Positions 1 through 6,839 of a DNA stretch of 51,841 nt are shown here, in pieces. The DNA lies in NCBI RefSeq assembly GCF_000709085.1, contig NZ_JFBD01000028.1:1-51841 (forward strand). The letters are read 5' to 3'. The position numbers and the translations under genes were made by a program. The DNA comes from Virgibacillus alimentarius (GTDB lineage: Bacteria; Bacillota; Bacilli; Bacillales; Amphibacillaceae). The notes beneath the pieces are model-generated. The model saw only the letters and a list, made by a program, of their open reading frames with translations, was not told where the DNA came from and made no database searches. The first letter of the stretch is position 1; each line of letters opens with the position of its first letter.

Positions 1-237
1 CAAAATTCGGGGGTTAATCCGAAATTAGATTTAGATCATACTAATCTGGATTATGCCACTTTTGTTAGAGATTTTCGATTAGATGGTATGAATATTAATA
101 TGGATAGAATGGAGCGTAAAATTATATTTAATGTAGCAAACGAGGAAGAAATTATATCTTTCGACCAACTAAATAATAATCCCTCTGGCGTTTTCCGTTT
201 ACTAGTAAAAATGATGGAGCTTAGAAACGAAAAGTAG
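1..237 (+). CDS. C-terminal part of an unrecognised protein
   Basis: An open frame enters from the left edge in frame 1 and stops at TAG 235-237, giving the last 78 residues of a protein. The fragment is hydrophilic and mixed in charge, with no membrane segment, and ends in MMELRNEK. I do not recognise a family. The start lies outside the window. A stem-loop follows directly, which fits a gene end. It could be the tail of a small hypothetical protein or of a larger one; the sequence here does not decide. Confidence 0.55.
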   Translation, partial: QNSGVNPKLDLDHTNLDYATFVRDFRLDGMNINMDRMERKIIFNVANEEEIISFDQLNNNPSGVFRLLVKMMELRNEK

Positions 238-241
238 AGAT

Positions 242-275
242 TAGAGCCTCCTGCATCATCATATGGGAGGCTCTA
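242..275 (+). terminator. Stem-loop after the left-edge gene
   Basis: A perfect 10-bp inverted repeat (TAGAGCCTCC at 242-251, its complement at 266-275) encloses a 14-nt loop and starts 4 bp after the stop codon. The stem is GC-rich, but no clear T run follows on either strand, so termination is likely rather than certain. Confidence 0.45.
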
Positions 276-297
276 GAATCAAGCAATCGCATAAACA

Positions 298-600
298 TCA
301 ACCAAACACACGCCTTACAGTTTCTTCATATTCTAGAAAATAACCAGGTATATCCTCATCTGCTAAATCTGCATACATGTTTTCAATAATCGATACGTTA
401 TACCACTTTTGTTTTTCCTTTCCGGCATTAAAACTTTTCCAAACGGAATCGCCTTTTAGCTGGAAGTCTTTTTCAAGGTCTAATAAATTTTCTAATCGAT
501 CTGCAACAATTAAATACTTAAAGTGGAAAGTCGAGCCATAATATGTCCAACTCGCGCAACAAAGTGGGAAGTCGAGCCATAATATGTTCAACTCGGGCAA
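298..600 (-). pseudogene. Gene remnant whose 5' end is intergenic repeat
   Basis: This 100-codon minus-strand frame looks composite. About the first 28 codons (roughly 517-600) are read out of the short tandem repeat at 521-645 and give a Cys/Trp-rich string unlike a normal N-terminus. The remaining ~72 residues are an ordinary hydrophilic stretch ending in EETVRRVFG, like the C-terminus of a real protein. No SD sequence is seen before the first ATG. The simplest reading is a truncated gene that has lost its 5' part, with the repeat cluster at the junction. I do not recognise the parent family. It could still be translated from an internal start, but nothing supports one. Confidence 0.4.
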
Positions 601-645
601 AAAGTAGGGAAGTTGAGCAATACAGAGAAGAACTCGCGCAATGAC
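521..645. repeat. Short tandem repeat, ~41-bp period, GTCGAG / ACTCGCGCAA type
   Basis: Two near-identical units begin at 521 and 562 (period 41 bp), each with AAGTCGAGCCATAATATG followed by an ACTCGCGCAA-like element. A diverged third unit starts near 602 (GAAGTTGAGCAAT, then ACTCGCGCAAT at about 632-642). The same two core words, GTCGAGCAAT and ACTCGCGCAAT, recur at 26064-26205. This is non-coding repeat material; its function is unknown. Confidence 0.75.
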
Positions 646-742
646 AGAGGAAAATTCACATCATAGCGGTAGTCGCTCATTCCAGGGAGGGAAGTCGAAG
701 AACATCAAGCCTAACCTCAGCAGCTCTCCACTCCATTGTTTT

Positions 743-1444
743 CTAATTACCTTCCGCCGGCTTACCATTTAGTTTTTTTGCATAATAGGTTGTAAATCCA
801 ATAATAAGCGGTACGATCATGATTGTTGGAATGAACCAGATGAATAAGCTGACGGAATCGACTCCTAGCAATCGTGGTGCCCCGAAAACGACAAAAGCTG
901 TTATCGTAGCAATACAGCATGAAAGCATACCAACGATGTGCTCCACGATCCAGTGTGATTTGCGTTTCGGTGATGTAAGCCAGTATTGCAGTTGAGTCGC
1001 GCCTAGGAAGATGCCAACGACCGGGAAATATTGAAGCAGCGGAAAATGTATGATCCAGCCGTAAATGCTGATTGCAATGCCGGATGTAAGCAACAAAATA
1101 GGAAAAATATAATCAATGGCCTGGCGATGGCTTCTTTTTCGTTTTTTATAACGGAGGACACGCAGACCATACCATGCAGTTGCTCCGCTGAGGACGGAAA
1201 TAAATAGGAGGAACCATGAGAACGCAGTCGTATCCGGATCGTGACCTGGCTCCCATGTTAATCGGTAAACTCCCATGTACAGTGCAGTAATGGAAACGCT
1301 AGCCATTGCAAATACGTAAATCCAGCCGATTTGAGTATGGAGCTTTCCGCCTTTACGTGTAATAATGGGAAGCCAAAACACAAATAATGCCAGGAATCCA
1401 CCGACGATATGCAGTAGGCGAGCAAATATAAATAATCCTTCCAT
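743..1444 (-). CDS. DUF2306-like multi-pass membrane protein
   Basis: A 233-residue integral membrane protein with about seven hydrophobic segments separated by short basic loops. After the first helix it has GKLHTQIGWIYVFAM, which resembles DUF2306-type predicted membrane proteins with conserved His in the first loop. I place the start at the ATG ending at 1444 because GGAGG lies about 7 nt upstream; the frame can be extended to 1489 without a better ribosome site. It directly follows the PadR gene on the same strand, so the regulator probably controls it. In this arrangement the membrane protein is usually the regulated target, perhaps for a membrane-active compound, but nothing here shows its substrate. 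Family call fairly secure, function unknown. Confidence 0.75.
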   Translation of the reverse strand: MEGLFIFARLLHIVGGFLALFVFWLPIITRKGGKLHTQIGWIYVFAMASVSITALYMGVYRLTWEPGHDPDTTAFSWFLLFISVLSGATAWYGLRVLRYKKRKRSHRQAIDYIFPILLLTSGIAISIYGWIIHFPLLQYFPVVGIFLGATQLQYWLTSPKRKSHWIVEHIVGMLSCCIATITAFVVFGAPRLLGVDSVSLFIWFIPTIMIVPLIIGFTTYYAKKLNGKPAEGN

Positions 1445-1504
1445 GTAAAAACCTCCTTCTGATTTGGCACTAACTTTATTCATGCGCACGATCCCACGTC
1501 TCGT

Positions 1505-2050
1505 TTATCCTTTATTCATTTGTGTGGTGGTTGCGTGGCACCATTCAATTGCCGCCTTTGTCACGCGCTTTCCGTAATCTAAGGTAAACAGCCAGTATTT
1601 CGCGTCTGCCTGGTTTTGCTTTTGGTTTGCAATCATTTGTTCAATGTTTTGATAGGTCTGATAATTCTCCTCTAACTTCTCCCTGTAATTATTTATAAGC
1701 GATAAAGCATTTGTATTGGATTGATGGCGGCTGAAAAATAATTTAAGTAAAATTTCATTTTTTTCTACGGGTACTTGTTCGACTGGTTTTTGTAGCCAGT
1801 CTTTTAAGGTTTGTTTTCCTTTTGTAGTGAGGTAATATTCTTTTCTACTTGGTTTCCCCTCCTCTGATAATGTATCAACAGTCGCAAGGCCTTCCTTTAC
1901 AATTTGTTTTAGTGTTGGATAAATCTGGCCATAACTGATTTTCCAAAAGTGATTTAAACTTTGGTCCATGAGCTGTTTAATAGCATAGCCGGTTCTGCAA
2001 CCTGTCGTTAATATTCCAAGAATTGCATAAGTTGTATGATTGTATTTCAA
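1505..2050 (-). CDS. PadR-family transcriptional regulator
   Basis: A 181-residue PadR-type repressor. The N-terminal winged helix spans about residues 1-85 (start KYNHTTYAILGIL, then the ISYGQIYPTLKQIVKEG core, where YGQIYPTL is the family hallmark). The C-terminal ~90 residues form the Vir_C-like helical dimerisation part. The start is a TTG at 2048-2050. It is the first gene of a two-gene unit with the membrane protein 60 bp downstream. A perfect 12-bp palindrome lies about 30 bp upstream of the start and fits autoregulation. PadR proteins often respond to phenolics or membrane-active drugs; the ligand here cannot be read from sequence. Confidence 0.9.
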   Translation of the reverse strand: MKYNHTTYAILGILTTGCRTGYAIKQLMDQSLNHFWKISYGQIYPTLKQIVKEGLATVDTLSEEGKPSRKEYYLTTKGKQTLKDWLQKPVEQVPVEKNEILLKLFFSRHQSNTNALSLINNYREKLEENYQTYQNIEQMIANQKQNQADAKYWLFTLDYGKRVTKAAIEWCHATTTQMNKG

Positions 2051-2078
2051 GTTGGTTCATCCCATTTCTATATCTTTT

Positions 2079-2106
2079 TGATACGTATCATTTTGATATA
2101 TGATAC
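2079..2106 (-). promoter_or_regulatory. Putative PadR operator
   Basis: The perfect palindrome TGATACGTATCA (2079-2090) is followed by a related half-palindrome, TGATATATGATAC (2094-2106). Both lie in the 5' leader of the padR gene. The TTTTGATA word is directly repeated about 15 bp apart. Position and symmetry suggest an autoregulatory site; this is inference. Confidence 0.5.
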
Positions 2107-2189
2107 CATAGGTTTTTTATAAATAAAAGGGTGAATGAACATTTGCATGCATGGAGATGTGATTTTCCATCGGTGTAGAAAAGAATGCA

Positions 2190-2236
2190 AAGCGGATGAT
2201 ATCGTCTGTAGGTAAAATGAATCATGTCATCCGCTT
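2190..2236. repeat. Inverted repeat in the padR / hypothetical intergenic gap
   Basis: AAGCGGATGA at 2190-2199 is matched exactly by its complement at 2227-2236 with a 27-nt loop. There is no T run, so a terminator is doubtful. It lies between the hypothetical gene ending at 2311 and the padR promoter. No gene is seen from 2107 to 2310. Confidence 0.35.
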
Positions 2237-2310
2237 GGATTGTTGGAATGCACCAAAGTAAATAGCTTAAAGATCCCAATTCGCCTCTAATAAAAATGGA
2301 CAGACTTTCT

Positions 2311-2796
2311 CTAACACAAAACAATTACTTGATAAGGCGTAGTCTGTGCAGGGATACTTTTCGTAGATGGTCCATAGATTACGACAAGGTTTCGATTGGC
2401 AATACTGCCTGTATAGGCTTGCCCGTTTGTTGTAGTGATTTGTGTAGAAGGATGTATGTTTAATTTCAGTTGATGATCCTGACTGATGAGTTCACTGTCA
2501 AAATAACTTGCCATTCCATGTTGATGGGCATACTCCTTTACCATAACAAGCGCTTGGTATTGTGGTGGGTATATCATGATGGTAGGAGCATTCCCGTCAT
2601 AATATCCGGTCACGATATCTCCTGTTTTGATCATCTCCTGGTTTACGACATAGGTTGCTGGCGACAAAATAAAATTTACCTGAGCACCTTCTTCATTTTG
2701 TAGTGCAATCATTTTAACGCAGCCTTCTCCGTATTCTCCAGTCGATATATCTTGAATTCCCATAACTTCCCCGCGAAATGATTTAAACTGTATCAT
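2311..2796 (-). CDS. Conserved hypothetical protein, 161 aa
   Basis: A soluble, beta-rich protein without a signal peptide or membrane segment. It has a pattern I recall from uncharacterised Firmicutes proteins: an N-terminal FRGEVMGIQDI strand, a VNFILSPATYVV block near residue 45, IYPPQY near 75, and a C-terminal LVVIYGPSTKSIPAQTTPY segment. The fold could be OB-like, but no catalytic residues are obvious. The start ATG at 2794-2796 is preceded by GGGAGAGGAGC on the minus strand, a good SD. It is flanked by repeats and looks monocistronic. Function unknown. Confidence 0.75.
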   Translation of the reverse strand: MIQFKSFRGEVMGIQDISTGEYGEGCVKMIALQNEEGAQVNFILSPATYVVNQEMIKTGDIVTGYYDGNAPTIMIYPPQYQALVMVKEYAHQHGMASYFDSELISQDHQLKLNIHPSTQITTTNGQAYTGSIANRNLVVIYGPSTKSIPAQTTPYQVIVLC

Positions 2797-2888
2797 CCTA
2801 TTGCTCCTCTCCCCTGAAGTAGTCTCCTGTATTATATGTATATTTTCTCTTATTGTTTATTTGTTTACTATGGAAAAGAATAAACCCT

Positions 2889-2980
2889 TTCGACAAATTT
2901 CGGGAAGTGACAGGCACCATATAACAATTCGACAAAATTCGGGAAGTGACAGGCACCATATATATAACAGGCACCATATA
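2889..2980. repeat. Tandem GTGCCTGTCACTTCCCGAA-type repeat
   Basis: Two 39-bp units start at 2889 and 2928, each reading TTCGACAAAATTCGGGAAGT (first copy with one base changed) then GACAGGCACCATATA. A third, partial unit (ACAGGCACCATATA) sits at 2967-2980. I recall the reverse complement, GTGCCTGTCACTTCCCG, as a short intergenic element seen in Bacillaceae genomes. Small frames on both strands here are by-products of the repeat. Confidence 0.8.
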
Positions 2981-2984
2981 TATA

Positions 2985-3021
2985 AAAAAAGCAATACACC
3001 AAGAAGATGTATTGCTTTTTT
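2985..3021 (-). terminator. Terminator of the CofE-like gene
   Basis: A perfect 14-bp inverted repeat (2985-2998 with 3008-3021) has a 9-nt loop and A/T tails on both sides, so it can work in both directions. It begins 3 bp past the stop codon of the minus-strand ligase gene. Confidence 0.9.
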
Positions 3022-3023
3022 TC

Positions 3024-4214
3024 TTATTTCGTATAGTTGTCAAAGTAGCCTTGGATGAACACAATCGGTGTTCCTTTATCGCCGCTTCCTGAAGTTAAGT
3101 CAGACAGCGATCCAATCAGGTCAGTGAGTTTTCTTGGTGTAGTACCTTGTGCTTCCATGGCTCCGACAAGATCATCATTTTTATTATCAATGAACTCGGA
3201 AATTGCTTGTTGGAGCTCTTCTCCTCTTAAATCGGAAAAGTTATTGTCCGCGAGATATTTTAACTTGATCTCATTTGGTCTCCCGTCAAGCCCTTCTGTA
3301 TAGGCAGGTGATACAACTGGATCAGCAAGTTCCCAAATTTTCCCTACCGGATCTTTAAATGCCCCGTCTCCATAGACCATAACTTCTACTGCTTTGCCTG
3401 TTTTTTCTTTGAGTATTTGTTGAATATTATCAACGGTAGGCTGGCAGTCACGCGGGAAAAGTTTTACCGCATCATCTGTTGATTTATTTGCTCCAAGCAA
3501 TCCGTATGCTTCATTATAGCCGCTGCCATCAATAGGCTCGGCTAATATATTATCGAGCCCATAAATTTTTTCCCCGCCATTTGCTTTTAGTATTCGCTTG
3601 GTTCGCATTCTTGTATGGATATCACAGGTAATGACGTTTTTTGTGTAATCTAAAATGGTTCTTGGGTTATTGGAGAAGATGACTTCACATTCAATCCCAT
3701 ATTCCTCTACGAGTGATTTATAATATTCAATATAATCCACACCAGTAAACGTATGCTTTATGTAGCCAAAATGATCACGGAATTGTTTTTCAGTTAAAAC
3801 ATCTGTCCAAGGATTAATGCCTTTTTCATCAAGCATATCGATATGCACTAAATGGTTTCCTACCTCATCAGATGGGTAGCTGAGCATTAATACAATCTTT
3901 TTAGCGCCTTTGGCAATTCCGCGAAGACAGTTTGCGAACCGGTTTCGGCTTAAAATGGGGAATATGACACCAATGGTATCATCATCGAATTTGGATTTGA
4001 CATCTTTTGCAATCGCATCAATGGTAGCATAGTTGCCTTGAGCTCGGGCTACAATTGATTCTGTTAATGTAACAATATCTTTATCATGAATTTCAAAGCC
4101 TTCAACTTCTGAGGCTTTTAATACACTATCTACAACGATCTCCTCGATATTGTCCCCTTCATTTACGATTGGACAACGGAGGCCTCTTACCACAGTTCCA
4201 ACTACTCTTTCCAA
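3024..4214 (-). CDS. Coenzyme F420-0:L-glutamate ligase-like (CofE/FbiB family) protein
   Basis: A 396-residue soluble protein of the F420_ligase family. CofE adds glutamate to the F420-0 side chain in archaea and actinobacteria. Visible family-like blocks include the N-terminal VVGTVVRGLRCPIVNEGDNI, a central ITCDIHTRMRTKRI, and the C-terminal VMVYGDGAFKDPVGKIWELA and YGLLGANKSTDD segments. It is longer than typical CofE (~250 aa), having an extra insertion in the middle. The start is TTG at 4212-4214 with GGAGCG upstream. It is monocistronic with its own terminator. Bacillaceae are not known to make F420, so the substrate is probably something else, perhaps another gamma-glutamyl or amide ligation. 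Family fairly secure, function open. Confidence 0.75.
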   Translation of the reverse strand: MERVVGTVVRGLRCPIVNEGDNIEEIVVDSVLKASEVEGFEIHDKDIVTLTESIVARAQGNYATIDAIAKDVKSKFDDDTIGVIFPILSRNRFANCLRGIAKGAKKIVLMLSYPSDEVGNHLVHIDMLDEKGINPWTDVLTEKQFRDHFGYIKHTFTGVDYIEYYKSLVEEYGIECEVIFSNNPRTILDYTKNVITCDIHTRMRTKRILKANGGEKIYGLDNILAEPIDGSGYNEAYGLLGANKSTDDAVKLFPRDCQPTVDNIQQILKEKTGKAVEVMVYGDGAFKDPVGKIWELADPVVSPAYTEGLDGRPNEIKLKYLADNNFSDLRGEELQQAISEFIDNKNDDLVGAMEAQGTTPRKLTDLIGSLSDLTSGSGDKGTPIVFIQGYFDNYTK

Positions 4215-4407
4215 TATAATCGCTCCTTATGACTTAAGGTACTTAAAAAAAGAATATCCACTTGTAATATACAACTTTTTAGTATTAGAAGTAAAGTTAA
4301 TTCATAAATTAACAATAAAGGAAGAATTTCCACTATAAAGTATAAGACGATATGATTAAAAAAATACTTGTTTCAAAAAAATGTAAGAAAAAATGAAAAA
4401 CAGATAT

Positions 4408-4438
4408 AAATAAGGCTAACGAAGCGGTAGCCTTATTT
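4408..4438 (-). terminator. Terminator of cotX
   Basis: An 11-bp stem (AAATAAGGCTA at 4408-4418 with its complement at 4428-4438) has a 9-nt loop and is followed on the minus strand by a T-rich stretch. It lies about 70 nt past the cotX stop. Apart from this, 4215-4505 is AT-rich and shows nothing else I can name. Confidence 0.75.
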
Positions 4439-4505
4439 ACACCATGAAAAAGGAACATTGGCATAAAGATCCTCATATATATATAAAAGAATAGTTCTTT
4501 GTTTA

Positions 4506-4970
4506 TTATAAAATATCCAATTGTACTACAAGTGCTACTAGGATTTGAAGCAATAATTGTAAGGATATAGCCACGTCCGTATCTGTTGTTGCTACATCGA
4601 TGGAACGTGAATTTACGATAATTAGTTTTTGACGGTTCGCTTGACGGACATCTGCTGTTTCAAGTAAATCTGCTGTAACTGCTTCAGCACGGCTGTTGTC
4701 CGCAATTGTAATATTTATTACAATAGCAATTGCCACCTGTAGGGCTACTTGCAGGGAAACAGCTACCTGGGTGTCTGTTGTTTCTACCGTAATATCACAA
4801 GAATCACGGATCACGATAACCTCATTTGAAGTTTGGTCGATTTCAGCTACTTGTTCAGCAACATTTTCATTTTCATGATCATTTGTGTTGCAAGGTTCGA
4901 TAGGATGTGGTGCACTTCGATCATGAGCTTGCCATTTTTTCTCAGAAGTTGGATATTGATTACTGTTCAT
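4506..4970 (-). CDS. cotX: Spore coat protein CotX/CotV-like, two-domain
   Basis: A 154-residue insoluble-fraction spore coat protein. It has a hydrophilic N-terminus (about 1-50) followed by two copies of the CotX/CotV domain, at about 53-100 and 118-154. Each has a DS/NS start, a TTDT(Q/D)VA(V/I)SLQ core and a run of Leu/Val/Ile (ALQVAIAIVINI; LLQILVALVVQLDIL). In B. subtilis such proteins belong to the crosslinked outer coat/crust. The start ATG at 4968-4970 has a strong SD, GAAAGGAGG. It follows cotW on the same strand, and a small inverted repeat (ATGCA arms) lies just upstream. Late mother-cell expression is expected from the family, not shown here. Confidence 0.88.
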   Translation of the reverse strand: MNSNQYPTSEKKWQAHDRSAPHPIEPCNTNDHENENVAEQVAEIDQTSNEVIVIRDSCDITVETTDTQVAVSLQVALQVAIAIVINITIADNSRAEAVTADLLETADVRQANRQKLIIVNSRSIDVATTDTDVAISLQLLLQILVALVVQLDIL

Positions 4971-5059
4971 GAATTATCCTCCTTTCTTCTTTCATACTAT
5001 AGTAAATGCACTAATTGCATTTTTGAGTGGACAAAGACCTTAGAGGAAGCGCACATTTT

Positions 5060-5380
5060 TTACTCCTTATCCTCGTTTTCTTTTTTCTTTGTTTCTTTTT
5101 TATTTATAAATTTTTCACGTAGCGGCCTGGATGACTCCATCTTTTCTTTTGTCTCTTGCTCTTCTTCATTCACTGTTTTTTTACCACTTGCGTCGAGAAA
5201 ACCTTCCACTTCCTCTTTTAAATTTTCAACTGTTTGTTTTAATTTTTCTCGTTGCTCATCGGTCATTCTTTCTTTTGCTTCCTTCAGGTTAACTTGATTT
5301 TTGGAAAAAATATCTGTGATAAATAATTCGATGAATTGATTGGAAAGATTATATAATTCTTTTCGATTTATCTTCTCCAA
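5060..5380 (-). CDS. cotW: Spore coat protein CotW-like
   Basis: A short (106 aa), highly charged protein resembling B. subtilis CotW. An N-terminal helix contains LFITDIFSKNQVNLKEAKE, which parallels the QNIFSKHGV region of CotW. A long Lys/Glu helix follows (about 40-70), then a low-complexity K/E tail with SRPLREKF, as in CotW. It is directly upstream of the cotX-like gene, matching the cotVWXYZ association. I prefer the TTG start at 5378-5380, because AAAGGGGG lies about 8 nt before it; the GTG at 5387-5389 overlaps that SD. A TATAAAGTA sequence upstream resembles a sigma-K -10 with one mismatch, which is weak evidence. Confidence 0.75.
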   Translation of the reverse strand: MEKINRKELYNLSNQFIELFITDIFSKNQVNLKEAKERMTDEQREKLKQTVENLKEEVEGFLDASGKKTVNEEEQETKEKMESSRPLREKFINKKETKKKENEDKE

Positions 5381-5519
5381 GAAATACACCCCCTTTTAGC
5401 ACTGTTACTACTTTATATTCGGGCTGCCGTAGGAATGGCAGGGCAGACAACTTAAGAAAGCCGGAAAATAAATGAATGTCTATGATTCTCCCTCTGGTCA
5501 AGTGGGATGTTTTTATGTA

Positions 5520-5548
5520 TTGCAATAGAATCAGATTTCTGCTATGAT
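5520..5548 (+). promoter_or_regulatory. Sigma-A promoter of the dapA leader
   Basis: TTGCAA (5520-5525), a 17-bp spacer and TATGAT (5543-5548) form a good vegetative promoter. Transcription would begin near 5555, about 33 nt before the lysine riboswitch. Confidence 0.75.
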
Positions 5549-5587
5549 CAGAGTTAACTAGATATTTCTCACTTTATATTTTGAAGT

Positions 5588-5765
5588 GAGGGTAGAGGTG
5601 CAATATCCATTAGTACATAGTAGGAGGATAATGGGATCCGAAGATTATTGTGGGAAGGGGATTTTGCCGAAGCTTTAAAATACTCATGGTTTTAGAGCTG
5701 GGTCTGTACTTGAATAAATGCAGAACTGTCATATAGGAAACTATATGGAGGGCTATCGCACATAG
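5588..5765 (+). promoter_or_regulatory. Lysine riboswitch (L box)
   Basis: The conserved L-box words appear in order: AGAGGTGC (5594-5601), the GGGATCCGAAG segment (5633-5643), GGGGATTTTGCCGAAG near 5657-5672, GAGCTGGGTCTGTACTTGAA near 5695-5714, AGAACTGTCATATAGG near 5722-5737, and TGGAGGGCTATCGCA closing at 5760. Lysine binding should stabilise the downstream terminator and shut off dapA, the first committed step towards lysine and diaminopimelate. The exact 3' boundary is approximate. Confidence 0.95.
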
Positions 5766-5793
5766 AACGTTTATACACTAAACTGTTTCTGTG

Positions 5794-5824
5794 GCAGCAG
5801 CGAATCCCTCGTTGTTGCTTTTTT
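5794..5824 (+). terminator. Terminator of the lysine riboswitch
   Basis: A 10-bp stem (GCAGCAGCGA at 5794-5803 with TCGTTGTTGC at 5809-5818, including G-U pairs) is followed by six T. It sits between the aptamer and dapA, as expected for a transcriptional OFF switch. Confidence 0.92.
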
Positions 5825-5881
5825 GCGTCGTATGAAATAGCTCTCATCACCTCTGATAAAATAGGAAAAGGGTGTGAGGTT

Positions 5882-6781
5882 ATGAATTTTGGTCAAGTAT
5901 TAACGGCTATGGTTACACCATTCGATGCGCAGGGAGAGATTGATTTTAAAGCTACACGCTCATTAGTAAATCATTTGATTGCAAATGGAACGGATGGCTT
6001 AGTTGTGGCTGGGACAACTGGAGAATCTCCAACGTTGTCAGATGAAGAAAAAGTGGAATTATTTAAATTTGTTGTAGAGGTAGTTCAGGGAAGGGTACCG
6101 GTGATCGCTGGGACAGGATCGAATAACACACGAGCTTCTATCAGTCTTACAAAGAAGGCAGAGGCATGCGAGGTTGACGGTATTATGCTTGTAACGCCTT
6201 ATTATAATAAACCTTCACAGGAAGGACTATATCAGCATTTTAGTGCTATTGCTGCGTCAACTTCTCTTCCGGTCATGCTTTATAATATACCGGGCCGAAG
6301 TGTTGTCAATATGTCCGTAGAAACTATTGTGAGACTTTCAGCGATTGATAATATTGTTACTGTGAAAGAGGCCAGCGGTGATTTGGACCAGATGGCACAA
6401 ATTATAGAGCAAACACCTAGTGACTTTTCTTTATATAGCGGCGATGATAGTTTAACATTGCCAGTGCTTTCCATTGGCGGACATGGGGTTGTGTCTGTTG
6501 CCTCGCATGTCATTGGGAATGAGATGAAGACAATGGTTAACAGCTATCAAAATGGCGATGTCCAGACAGCAGCTACCATGCACCGTAAATTGCTTCCGAT
6601 CATGAAAGCTGTATTCATCGCACCAAATCCAACAGCGGTTAAAGCGGCTTTACATATGTTGGGAGTATCCGTTGGTGGAGTTCGCTTGCCAATGATTCCT
6701 TTAAATGAGGAAGAAAATAACATTGTAAAAACAGCACTGCAGCCGCTTCAGGTATATCATAATCGAGTGGCAGGTTATTAA
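5882..6781 (+). CDS. dapA: 4-hydroxy-tetrahydrodipicolinate synthase
   Basis: A 299-residue class I aldolase that condenses pyruvate with aspartate semialdehyde, the entry to diaminopimelate (cell wall), lysine and dipicolinate (spores). Length is normal. Family motifs are GTTGESPTL with Thr45/Thr46, Tyr134 in LYNIPGRS, and the Schiff-base Lys162 in VKEASGD. The ATG follows a GGGTGTGAGG ribosome site. It stands alone between its riboswitch leader and its terminator rather than in a dap/asd cluster, so lysine control seems specific to this copy. A second, unregulated dapA elsewhere is possible. Confidence 0.96.
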   Translation: MNFGQVLTAMVTPFDAQGEIDFKATRSLVNHLIANGTDGLVVAGTTGESPTLSDEEKVELFKFVVEVVQGRVPVIAGTGSNNTRASISLTKKAEACEVDGIMLVTPYYNKPSQEGLYQHFSAIAASTSLPVMLYNIPGRSVVNMSVETIVRLSAIDNIVTVKEASGDLDQMAQIIEQTPSDFSLYSGDDSLTLPVLSIGGHGVVSVASHVIGNEMKTMVNSYQNGDVQTAATMHRKLLPIMKAVFIAPNPTAVKAALHMLGVSVGGVRLPMIPLNEEENNIVKTALQPLQVYHNRVAGY

Positions 6782-6788
6782 ATCGCAC

Positions 6789-6826
6789 AAAATCCCATCT
6801 GAGACATTTTCTCAGATGGGATTTTT
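6789..6826 (+). terminator. Terminator between dapA and the siderophore operon
   Basis: A 15-bp perfect stem (6789-6803 with 6811-6825), a 7-nt loop and A/T tails on both sides. It can end dapA and the convergent siderophore operon. Confidence 0.93.
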
Positions 6827-6839
6827 AACATAATAAATT

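Noticed and set aside
521-645. Possible CRISPR array
   Set aside because: Units are only ~41 bp with the 'spacer' parts also conserved, just two to three copies, and no cas genes nearby.
2798-3064. Small frames on both strands around the repeat (MVPVTSR-type peptides)
   Set aside because: They translate the tandem repeat itself and lack SD sequences.
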